Below, in pieces: positions 14,950-21,662 of a stretch of DNA of 24,155 nt. Under the pieces are notes generated by a model, which was not told where the DNA came from, did not search any database, and saw nothing but the letters and a program-made list of their open reading frames with translations. The position numbers and the translations under genes are program-made. How positions within the stretch are numbered: position 1 is the stretch's first letter; each line of letters opens with the position of its first letter. Origin of the DNA: DASZGI01 sp035938995 (GTDB taxonomy: Bacteria; Actinomycetota; Actinomycetes; Streptomycetales; Catenulisporaceae); NCBI RefSeq assembly GCF_035938995.1, contig NZ_DASZGI010000363.1, positions 1 through 24,155 on the forward strand. The letters run 5' to 3'.

Positions 14950-16392
14950 ATGGCCGCAACCGGGGCGGCGCCGCGCGTCAGGCGCGCCGTCGCCGGCCGC
15001 GAGCAGGCCGCCGCGCTCGGCACGGAGCCGGTCGGACGGCTGCTGCGGCACGCCTGCACGCAAACGACGATGTCAGTGGGCGTATATGGGATTTACGCGC
15101 TGTCCAATGCCTGGTTCGTCGCGCGCGGGGTCGGCCCGGTCGCGCTCGCCGCGGTCAATCTGCTCGCCCCGGTCCTGCTGATCGTCGGGGCGTTGGCCGC
15201 CGCGGTCGGTGTCGGTGGCGCGTCGCTGGTCTCCCGCAGTCTCGGTGTCGGCGATGCCGATCGGGCCGCGCGCGCCGCCGGGAACGCGTTCGTCGTCTTC
15301 TGGGCCTGCGCCGCGGTGATCGGCGTCGGCGGGCTGCTGCTGCTCGACCCGCTGCTGAGCTTACTCGGCGCCACCGCCGCGACCCGCGGTTACGCGCACG
15401 ACTATGGGCAGATCCTGCTGGCTGGGGCGGTCACCGCGACCGGGTTTTCCAGCCTCGTGCGCGCCGAGGGGCGGATGCGGTTCTCCACGCTGCTCTGGGT
15501 TGTGCCGGTCCTGACCCAGATCAGCCTCGACCCGCTGCTGATCTTCGGCCTCGGACTCGGGGTGCGCGGCGCGGCGCTCGGCACGGTCGGCGGCCAGGCG
15601 GTCTCCGCAGGCATGAGCGTGTGGTTCTTCTTCAAGCAGCGCGAGCGCCCTTACCGCATCACCCCGGCCGAGCTGCGACCGCACGGCCCCACGCTGCGCC
15701 AACTCGCCGGGATCGGCGCGCCCTCGCTCCTCGCCGGATTCGGCACCACCCTGCTCGCGGGCCTCGCCAACGTGCTGCTGATCACCCTCGGCGGCCCGCT
15801 CACCCTGGCCGCGTTCGCGCTGTGCACCCGCATCGGCACGTTCGCCGCCATGCCCCAAACGGGAATCGCGCAAGGGCTGCAACCCGTGGTCGGCTACAAC
15901 GCGGGCCGCGGCCTCACGCACCGGGTCGAGCGTGCGACCGGCATCACGCTGCGGGCCACGGTCCTCTACGGCGCCGCCGTGTGCGCGGCCCTGCTGGTCC
16001 TCGCCAGCCCGCTGGTCAGCCTGTTCACCGGCGACCCGACCCTGCACGCCCAAGCGGTCGACGCGCTGCGGCTGCTCGCGTTCGTCTACCCCTGCGCTGG
16101 AGTGGCCCCGCTGGTCTCCGCCCGCTTCCAAGCGCTGGGGCAGCCGCGTCCGTCGTACCTGATCTCCGTCGCGACGATCGTGGCGGTACGCATTCCGCTG
16201 CTGCTCACGCTCAGCAGGTTCGGCACGCGCGGCGTGCTGATCAGCTTCCCCGTGGCTGAGCTGGCGGCGGCCCTGCTGGCGCTGCTCGTCCTGTGGCGCC
16301 GCCGGGCGCCCGCCGCTGCGCGTGCGGCCTTATCGTGTCAAGTGCCGCATCTCGAGGCGTGCGACCGTGAGGAGAGCGCAGGTCCCCGATGA
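14950..16392 (+). CDS. MATE-family multidrug/metabolite efflux transporter
   Basis: 480-residue, about twelve-segment membrane protein. The two MATE halves begin near TEPVGRLLRHACTQTTMS and LRPHGPTLRQLAGIGAPSLL, each with the typical amphipathic entry. GTVGGQ after the sixth segment, MPQTGIAQGLQPVVGYNAG and ARFQALGQPRPSYLIS are family hallmarks. MATE proteins export cationic drugs or metabolites using H+ or Na+ gradients. The ATG follows the kinase stop by 12 bp with a GGCGGCGGGG purine-rich site. The C-terminal 30 residues beyond the last helix look unconserved and run into the LacI gene, with a four-base ATGA overlap. Two TTA codons (138 and 461) are present. Confidence 0.93.
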   Translation: MAATGAAPRVRRAVAGREQAAALGTEPVGRLLRHACTQTTMSVGVYGIYALSNAWFVARGVGPVALAAVNLLAPVLLIVGALAAAVGVGGASLVSRSLGVGDADRAARAAGNAFVVFWACAAVIGVGGLLLLDPLLSLLGATAATRGYAHDYGQILLAGAVTATGFSSLVRAEGRMRFSTLLWVVPVLTQISLDPLLIFGLGLGVRGAALGTVGGQAVSAGMSVWFFFKQRERPYRITPAELRPHGPTLRQLAGIGAPSLLAGFGTTLLAGLANVLLITLGGPLTLAAFALCTRIGTFAAMPQTGIAQGLQPVVGYNAGRGLTHRVERATGITLRATVLYGAAVCAALLVLASPLVSLFTGDPTLHAQAVDALRLLAFVYPCAGVAPLVSARFQALGQPRPSYLISVATIVAVRIPLLLTLSRFGTRGVLISFPVAELAAALLALLVLWRRRAPAAARAALSCQVPHLEACDREESAGPR

Positions 16393-17393
16393 GCAAAGCC
16401 AAACCGACGATCTACGACGTCGCGCGCGTGGCGGGCGTATCGCGCTCGACTGTCTCCCGCGTGATCAACAACGTTCCCGGCGCTTCCCCGCCGATCCGCA
16501 CCCGCGTGCTCACGGTCGCGGCCGAACTCGGCTATCACCCCAGCGAGACCGCCCGCGCGCTGGCGACCGGCCGCCTGCGAACGATCGATCTGATCGCGGT
16601 CACATACGGTCCCTCGATCGGGTGGCTGGGGGTGCACCCGTACTACAGCCGAGTCCTTGCCGGAGTGATGTCGGTTCTCGAAGGAGCAGACACCCAGCTG
16701 CGTATCCATGCCCTGGGTGCGAACGTGGCAGCCGAGAAGATCGATGCCCTCGCGGACGGCGCCACCGCGGGTGCGATCCTGGCCAACGTCACCCCGGAGC
16801 TGGCGGGCCGCTTCTACCGGCGATGCCGCCGCACCGTGTCTCTCGTGCCCACCGCAGCCGCGGTGCCCACCCTGGAGGCGGACAACATCGACGGCGCGCA
16901 CGCGGCCGTCGCCTACCTCTACAAGCTTGGCCGCCGCCGCATCGCCGCCATCCACGGGCCCGAGATCAACACCTGCGCCATCGACCGGCGTGTTGGCTAC
17001 CGCGACGCCGTCCGGCAGTTCGGCCAGCCGGACATAAGCGCCGACGGCGGCTTTGACCGCCAAGGTGGCCAAGATGCCGCGCTGGAGCTGCTCGCGCAGC
17101 ATCCTGAGATCGACGCCATGTTCGTCGCCTGCGACCTGATGGGCGCCGGCGCCGTGCAGGCGATCACCTCCACCGGCCGGCGTGTCCCCGACGACGTCTC
17201 GATCGTCGGCTTCGACGACAGCATCGCGGCAACCTGCGCCAACCCGCCGCTGACCACGATGCGCCTGCCCGTCGAGCAGATGGCCGCCGAAGCCGCCCGC
17301 ATGCTCCTGGATGAACCTCCCGCACGCGGCTACCGCAAGCGATTCCCCGTCGAACTGATCCCGCGCGCGAGCACCACCGAACCGGCCGCCTGA
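16389..17393 (+). CDS. LacI-family transcriptional regulator
   Basis: 334 residues. The helix-turn-helix and hinge occupy about 6-60 (TIYDVARVAGVSRSTVSRVINN, then GYHPSETARALATGRLRTIDLIA), followed by a periplasmic-binding-protein-like effector domain with the terminal VSIVGFDDSIAA and PPLTTMRLPVEQM motifs. Such repressors bind sugars or related small molecules. It overlaps the MATE gene by four bases, with GAGGAG 12 bases upstream of the ATG, so it is translated with the kinase and exporter and probably controls their operon. No matching LacI palindrome with a central CG was found upstream of the kinase, so the target is unproven. Confidence 0.94.
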   Translation: MSKAKPTIYDVARVAGVSRSTVSRVINNVPGASPPIRTRVLTVAAELGYHPSETARALATGRLRTIDLIAVTYGPSIGWLGVHPYYSRVLAGVMSVLEGADTQLRIHALGANVAAEKIDALADGATAGAILANVTPELAGRFYRRCRRTVSLVPTAAAVPTLEADNIDGAHAAVAYLYKLGRRRIAAIHGPEINTCAIDRRVGYRDAVRQFGQPDISADGGFDRQGGQDAALELLAQHPEIDAMFVACDLMGAGAVQAITSTGRRVPDDVSIVGFDDSIAATCANPPLTTMRLPVEQMAAEAARMLLDEPPARGYRKRFPVELIPRASTTEPAA

Positions 17394-17422
17394 TCACGGC
17401 GATCTAGATCCAGCCCAAGAAA

Positions 17423-18079
17423 TCAGGCCAAGCTGTTGCCGATGAAGGTGAGGGTGAGTTCCTCCAGGTGACGGCGGGCTTCCTCGGGAGCGGTGCGCAA
17501 AGGCCCCTGCCCGGCGAGCACCGCCATCCCATGCACCGTCGACCACACCGGGTACTCAATATCTTCGCGGCGCTCGCGGTCGAGCACGCCCGCATCGACG
17601 AGCTCGTCCAGCGCGGCGCGCAGTTGACCGAGGGGGGTGCGGTCCGGCCCCGTGTCGTCGGCGGGAGCGCCGTAAGCATGCTGCTGCGGAACCGCATAGG
17701 CGGTGGCGAACCACCCCGGTTCCTTGCGGGCGAATTTCAGGTAGGCGGAGCCGATCGCGTTGAGCCGGAGCATCGCCGCGAGCGGTTCGCCGTACTCGCC
17801 CCCGACGCCGGCCACCGCGGTGGCCATGCGGGTGCCGAGTTCGTCCATAGCCGCGGCGCACACCGCGGCCAGCAACTCGTCGCGGTCGGCGAAGTGCCGG
17901 TAGGCGGCATTGGGCACCACGCCCACGATCCGGGTTGCCTCGCGGAGCACTACGGCATCAGGGCCGCCGGTCCGCGCCAGCTCAAGCCCCGCGGCGACGA
18001 GGCCGTCCCGGACGACGCCTCGCGGACGGCGTTGCCGCTGCGCCGGGGACGTATCCGCTGTCCGTGGGCCTGTCATCAC
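17423..18079 (-). CDS. TetR-family transcriptional regulator
   Basis: 218 residues with the N-terminal TetR helix-turn-helix at about 20-68 (VRDGLVAAGLELARTGGPDAVVLREATRIVGVVPNAAYRHF, key ends VAAYRHFADRDELL-like) and a C-terminal ligand/dimer domain of the WHG type (YLKFARKEPGWFATAYAVP, then VWSTVHGMAVLAGQGPLR). The likely start is the GTG at 18079 or the ATG three bases further in; there is no ribosome site, and an extended -10 TGTTATCCT ends seven bases upstream, so the transcript is probably leaderless. Two palindromes lie just upstream, the first next to that -10, pointing to autorepression. It diverges from the carbonic anhydrase gene and is convergent with the LacI gene. Confidence 0.92.
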   Translation of the reverse strand: MMTGPRTADTSPAQRQRRPRGVVRDGLVAAGLELARTGGPDAVVLREATRIVGVVPNAAYRHFADRDELLAAVCAAAMDELGTRMATAVAGVGGEYGEPLAAMLRLNAIGSAYLKFARKEPGWFATAYAVPQQHAYGAPADDTGPDRTPLGQLRAALDELVDAGVLDRERREDIEYPVWSTVHGMAVLAGQGPLRTAPEEARRHLEELTLTFIGNSLA

Positions 18080-18085
18080 GCCGAC

Positions 18086-18094
18086 AGGATAACA
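18086..18094 (-). promoter_or_regulatory. Extended -10 element of the TetR gene
   Basis: On the minus strand the sequence reads TGTTATCCT, a TGn extension plus TATCCT. It places the transcription start at about 18079, on the GTG start codon. No convincing -35 hexamer is present, consistent with an extended -10 promoter. Confidence 0.5.
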
Positions 18095-18095
18095 A

Positions 18096-18110
18096 GTGGA
18101 CAGTGTCCAC
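18096..18110. promoter_or_regulatory. TetR-type operator 1
   Basis: GTGGACAGTGTCCAC is a perfect 7-1-7 palindrome located one base upstream of the extended -10 of the TetR gene. Binding here would block its own transcription. Confidence 0.75.
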
Positions 18111-18123
18111 CGCCATCGTTATT

Positions 18124-18138
18124 GTGGACAGCGTCCAC
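18124..18138. promoter_or_regulatory. TetR-type operator 2
   Basis: GTGGACAGCGTCCAC repeats operator 1 with one base changed; its centre is 28 bp away. The pair of near-identical sites between divergent genes suggests cooperative binding and joint control of both. Confidence 0.7.
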
Positions 18139-18197
18139 TAAATGTCGTATGAGGCCAGCCACGGGTCCTGCCAGTGCAGCAGCCCCCGCCGCCGGTC

Positions 18198-18232
18198 AAA
18201 ACGACCGGTCATTTAAAACGACCGGTCGTTTT
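18198..18232. promoter_or_regulatory. Second operator-like pair, core ACGACCGGTCGT
   Basis: The perfect 18-bp palindrome AAAACGACCGGTCGTTTT (18215-18232) is preceded by an imperfect copy, AAAACGACCGGTCATTTA (18198-18215), with a 17-bp repeat period. GCCGGT (18191-18196) and ACCGGC (18233-18238) flank the pair as an outer inverted repeat. The sequence differs from the GTGGAC sites, so a different regulator is likely. It ends 67 bp before the carbonic anhydrase start. Confidence 0.65.
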
Positions 18233-18299
18233 ACCGGCAAGCGATGAGTGCTTGGGTTCATCGACAAAGCAGCTTCTTGGAACGGAACGGAGGCGCACC

Positions 18300-18848
18300 A
18301 TGAGCAAGATGACCCCGCTGCTCGAGCGCAACGAGCAGTTCGCCCGCAACTACACGCCCGTGCCGCTCGCCCCGCCCACCGCGCAGGTGATCGTCGTGAC
18401 CTGCCTCGACCACCGAGTCGATCCCGCGCGCGTCCTCGGGCTCGAACTCGGCGACGCCCCCGTCATCCGCAACGCGGGCGGACGCGTCACCCAGGCCGTC
18501 ATCGACGACATCGCCTACCTCGGCTACCTGGCCGAGCAACTGGTCGGTGGCCAGGGCGTGCCCGACACCCTCTTCGAAGTCGCGGTCATCCACCACACCC
18601 AATGCGGTACCGGCTTTCTCGCCGATCCCGGGTTCCGGCGGCGGACCGCCGAGGCGACCGGCCTGTCCGAGTCAACGCTCGAAGCCTCCGTCGTCGTCGA
18701 CCCGGACACCACGGTCAAGGCCGACGTGGAGCGCCTGCTCACCTCGCCCTTGCTCACGCTCAAGATCAGCGTCTCAGGCCACGTATACGACATCGCGACC
18801 GGACGCGTCACCACGACCCTCGACGCTCGTCACCCTCGGGCCGCCTGA
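18300..18848 (+). CDS. Beta-class carbonic anhydrase-like protein
   Basis: 182 residues. Zinc-site residues of the beta class are Cys35, Asp37 and Arg39 (TCLDHR) and His99 with Cys102 (HHTQC). VIRNAGGRVT (55-64) is the conserved segment between them. These enzymes interconvert CO2 and bicarbonate in the cytoplasm. The protein belongs to the short actinobacterial subgroup, which lacks the long N-terminal helices of plant-type enzymes, so activity is likely but unproven. The ATG at 18300 has GGAGG six bases upstream. It is divergent from a TetR regulator, with two kinds of operator in the 220-bp gap, so it is probably tightly regulated. It converges on the carboxymuconolactone-decarboxylase-family gene. 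Confidence 0.9.
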   Translation: MSKMTPLLERNEQFARNYTPVPLAPPTAQVIVVTCLDHRVDPARVLGLELGDAPVIRNAGGRVTQAVIDDIAYLGYLAEQLVGGQGVPDTLFEVAVIHHTQCGTGFLADPGFRRRTAEATGLSESTLEASVVVDPDTTVKADVERLLTSPLLTLKISVSGHVYDIATGRVTTTLDARHPRAA

Positions 18849-18870
18849 GCGGGCGCGTCACTTCTGATCT

Positions 18871-18892
18871 GGCGCGGTCACTTCTCCGCGCC
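18871..18892. terminator. Stem-loop between convergent genes
   Basis: GGCGCGG (18871-18877) and CCGCGCC (18886-18892) form a perfect seven-pair stem with an eight-base loop, 22 bases after the carbonic anhydrase stop and overlapping the last codons of the facing gene. There is no T-tract, as is common for actinobacterial terminators; it could work in both directions. Confidence 0.5.
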
Positions 18893-19324
18893 GCCGACGG
18901 GGAGCAGGCCGCGCTCCGCGAAGACCCGCTTCGCCGCGAACGTCGCGTTGAGTGCGCGCGGGAATCCGCAATAGGCCGCCGAGTGCAGCAGCGCCTCCAC
19001 GATCTGCTCCGGGGTCAGCCCGACGTTGAGCGAGGTGTTGACGTGCACCTCGAGCTGCGATTCGCAGCCGCCGAGCGCGGTGAGGATACCGAGGGTGACC
19101 AGCTGCCGGTCACGCGGGCTCAGCTGCGGACGCCCGTAGAACTCGGCGAAACCGATCAGCACCTGCTCGGCGAGGACGGGGGAGACGTCCTCGAGCGCCG
19201 GCAGCACCTGCTGCGCGGCCTCGCTGTTCACGGCCTCGATCACGCTGCGGCCGTAGTCGAGGCGCTCCTGGCGGGTCTGCGGGGTCTGCGGTGCGGCGCC
19301 CTCGGGGATCACGGTCTCGGCCAT
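18878..19324 (-). CDS. Carboxymuconolactone decarboxylase-family protein
   Basis: 148 residues, an all-helical protein of the CMD/AhpD-like superfamily and close in size to gamma-carboxymuconolactone decarboxylases. Landmarks are SPRDRQLVTLGILTALGGCESQLEVHVNTSLNVGLTPEQIVE (72-113; key residues Cys and His in CESQLEVH) and LLHSAAYCGFPRALNA. The CxxC pair of AhpD peroxidases is absent; a single Cys precedes the His. The ATG at 19324 has AAGGA eight bases upstream, and a -10-like TAGACT lies on the minus strand at 19365-19370. The family covers aromatic-ring degradation decarboxylases and peroxide-related enzymes; no other aromatic-catabolism gene is near, so the substrate is unknown. Confidence 0.88.
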   Translation of the reverse strand: MAETVIPEGAAPQTPQTRQERLDYGRSVIEAVNSEAAQQVLPALEDVSPVLAEQVLIGFAEFYGRPQLSPRDRQLVTLGILTALGGCESQLEVHVNTSLNVGLTPEQIVEALLHSAAYCGFPRALNATFAAKRVFAERGLLPVGGAEK

Positions 19325-19400
19325 CGGTCAGGTCCTTCCGCGAGTCAGATGATCTTGCTCGGCCAGTCTAGGGCACCTCGGCCGACTGCTCGATCATCGT

Positions 19401-19424
19401 GCGGACCGGATCACCTCGGTCCGC
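19401..19424 (-). terminator. Stem-loop terminator after the lectin/beta-propeller operon
   Basis: GCGGACCG (19401-19408) and CGGTCCGC (19417-19424) form a perfect eight-pair stem with an eight-base loop, 24 bases beyond the stop of the beta-propeller gene and upstream of the next minus-strand gene. There is no T-tract. Confidence 0.65.
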
Positions 19425-19448
19425 GTCTGCCCCGATCAGCGCTCTCCT

Positions 19449-21662
19449 TCATTGAGCCGTCGATCGGGGCGCGATAACGAAGTCCCGGGGGAAGAGCCCG
19501 ACCGTCACTGCGCCGGTGATCGTGCCCGTCGCCGTGTCGACCACCGACACCGTCCCGTTCGTCTGCGTGCTGAGGTTGTTGCGCACGACATAGGCCTGCG
19601 ATCCGTCCGGCGATACCGCGAGCACCGTGGCGTCGGAGCCGACGGCCACCGTCCGGATCACCGCGAACGTCGCAGCGTTGATCATCGTGAGGCTTCCGGC
19701 ATCGTCGAGTGTGTAGAGCGTGGCCGCGTCCGGTGAGAGTGCCAGCGCGTCGGCTTGGCTGAACGCGACGTAGGAGCGGACCGTATTGGTCGCGGTGTTG
19801 ATCGCAAACACCGTGGCCTGGTCGGCCGTGTAGACCGTGGAGCCGTCGGGAGACACCACCACGGCGGCGAGTGAGGCACCGATCTGAACCGTCGCGCTGA
19901 CGGTGTTGCTCGCCGTGTCGACCACCGCCAGGCCGCCGTCGAAGCCCACGTAGGCCTTTCGTCCGTTCGGGGACAGCGTCACCGAATTGGCGAACCGGCC
20001 GATCGCGAGCGTGGCGGTGACGGTGTCGGTCTTGGTGTCGATGACGTCGAGCGTGCCCAGCCTGCTGGACGGGACGTACGCACGCCGGCCGTCGGCGGAG
20101 AGCACCAGCGGGCCGGGCTCCGGTCCGACGTCGATGGTCCTGATAACCGCGTCGGTGCGCGTGTCGACCACCGCGACTCGGGCCGTGGTCTTGACGACGT
20201 ACAGCCTGCCGCCGTCGGGGCTCAGGCTGATCGAGCCCTGATCCCCGCCGACCGGGATGGCCGCGGCGACCCTCTTTGCGGCCACATTCACTTTGAGCAC
20301 CGAGTCACCCGACCCGCTCACGTACGCCGTGCGCCCGTCGGGTGAAAGGACGACCTGGTCGGGCGCGTTCATACCGCCGGGGATCGTCTTGAGGATCTTG
20401 TGCGAAGCCGCGTCGAGTACTGAGAGGTCGTCGCTGCCGCCGTTGACGACGAAGGCGCGCGTACCGCTCAAGCCGAAGGCGACCGCGTCCGGCGCCAGAC
20501 CGGTGGCGAGGTGATCCGCCACGGTTCCGGTGGCGGCGTCCACGACGTCGATGGCGTTGTCGTCGGCCACGTACGCCTCGGTGCCGGAGGGGGAGAAGAC
20601 CATCGCTCCGTCGGTCCAGTCCCGCAGTGTCGCGGACACCTTCCAGGCCGCTGTGTCGACGACGGTGACCTTCCCGAGGTGTCGACCATTGATGTACAGC
20701 AGCCTGCCGTTCGGGGACAGAACCTCGGCGTCCGGCTCCCGGCTGACCGGAATCGCAGCAGAGAGCGCGCCAGTGGCCGTATTCACCGCGACAGCCAGGC
20801 CGCCACCGCGGTAGCTGCCCACTGCGTAGAGCGTCGCGCCGTCGGGCGACAGCACCGTGTTGCTGACGCCGAAACTGGACGGGCCGAGCGGGAAGACCGC
20901 TGTGGTCGCGCCGGTCGCGGTGTCGATGACGCGCAGCGCGCGGCGGTCGAAGTGCGTCACGTAGAGGCGGCTGCCGTCGGGGGACAGCAGGATCTGGCGG
21001 ATGAACGACCGGCCGGCATGGAAGGTGGTCAGCCGCGTCCTGGTGGCCGTGTCGTACTTGGAGATGATGGGCGCTGAGCGATTGAAGGCGTACAGCGTCG
21101 ACCCGTCGCGGGACAGCGCGAAGCCGCCCTGGTCGCCCGTCTTGGGCAGAGTACTGACGCGGCGGGTGGTCGTGTCGACGATGACGATGGTGCCGAGATC
21201 CTCCCGCAGCAGGTAGACCAGGCCGCCGTGCGGCGCCACGGTCATGTCCACGTAGACGGAGATGCCGGGCAGCGGGATGGTCGCGACGACGGCGCCGGAC
21301 GCGGCCGCGACGACCGCGAGCGAGGAGGTCGGCTGCGCGCCCGCGGTATTCAGAACGTAAATATGCGAGCCGTCGGCACTTGCGGCGGCGGCGGTCGGGT
21401 GCATGCCGATTCCCTGTCCACCGTCGGGCAGCCCGGTACCTGGCAGCGTGGCGGCGACCGTGTCCGTGGCGAGATCGATCGCTGACACGGTGCCGCTCTC
21501 CGTGTTGGCCACGTAGGCGGTGCCGGTCACAGCGTGATCAGCCTTCTTAGTTATGGCGCCGCGACCCGCGCCGGTGCCGTTGGCGACGGCCGCCGCGCTC
21601 GGCGCCTGGACAGCGCCGAGCGCGGCGAGAAGGGCCGCGGCGAGAAAGCCGAATCGCTTCAT
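19449..21662 (-). CDS. Secreted YVTN-type beta-propeller protein
   Basis: 737 residues. A signal peptide (MKRFGFLAAALLAALGAVQAPSAAA) is followed by about sixteen repeats of 40-45 residues, each built around LSPDG-x-x-x-YV and ending VVD-T/A-AT. These form beta-propeller blades of the YVTN/lactonase-like type; sixteen units suggest two propellers in tandem, which I cannot settle from sequence. There is no membrane or cell-wall anchor after the repeats, so it is probably released. Its ATG overlaps the stop of the lectin gene by four bases and has no good ribosome site, so translation is coupled. Propellers of this sort act as surface or secreted binding scaffolds. No lactonase catalytic residues were identified. 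Confidence 0.92.
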   Translation of the reverse strand: MKRFGFLAAALLAALGAVQAPSAAAVANGTGAGRGAITKKADHAVTGTAYVANTESGTVSAIDLATDTVAATLPGTGLPDGGQGIGMHPTAAAASADGSHIYVLNTAGAQPTSSLAVVAAASGAVVATIPLPGISVYVDMTVAPHGGLVYLLREDLGTIVIVDTTTRRVSTLPKTGDQGGFALSRDGSTLYAFNRSAPIISKYDTATRTRLTTFHAGRSFIRQILLSPDGSRLYVTHFDRRALRVIDTATGATTAVFPLGPSSFGVSNTVLSPDGATLYAVGSYRGGGLAVAVNTATGALSAAIPVSREPDAEVLSPNGRLLYINGRHLGKVTVVDTAAWKVSATLRDWTDGAMVFSPSGTEAYVADDNAIDVVDAATGTVADHLATGLAPDAVAFGLSGTRAFVVNGGSDDLSVLDAASHKILKTIPGGMNAPDQVVLSPDGRTAYVSGSGDSVLKVNVAAKRVAAAIPVGGDQGSISLSPDGGRLYVVKTTARVAVVDTRTDAVIRTIDVGPEPGPLVLSADGRRAYVPSSRLGTLDVIDTKTDTVTATLAIGRFANSVTLSPNGRKAYVGFDGGLAVVDTASNTVSATVQIGASLAAVVVSPDGSTVYTADQATVFAINTATNTVRSYVAFSQADALALSPDAATLYTLDDAGSLTMINAATFAVIRTVAVGSDATVLAVSPDGSQAYVVRNNLSTQTNGTVSVVDTATGTITGAVTVGLFPRDFVIAPRSTAQ

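Noticed and set aside
17401..17410. Palindrome GATCTAGATC between the LacI and TetR genes
   Set aside because: A ten-base AT-containing palindrome with no loop or tail is too short to call a terminator or operator.
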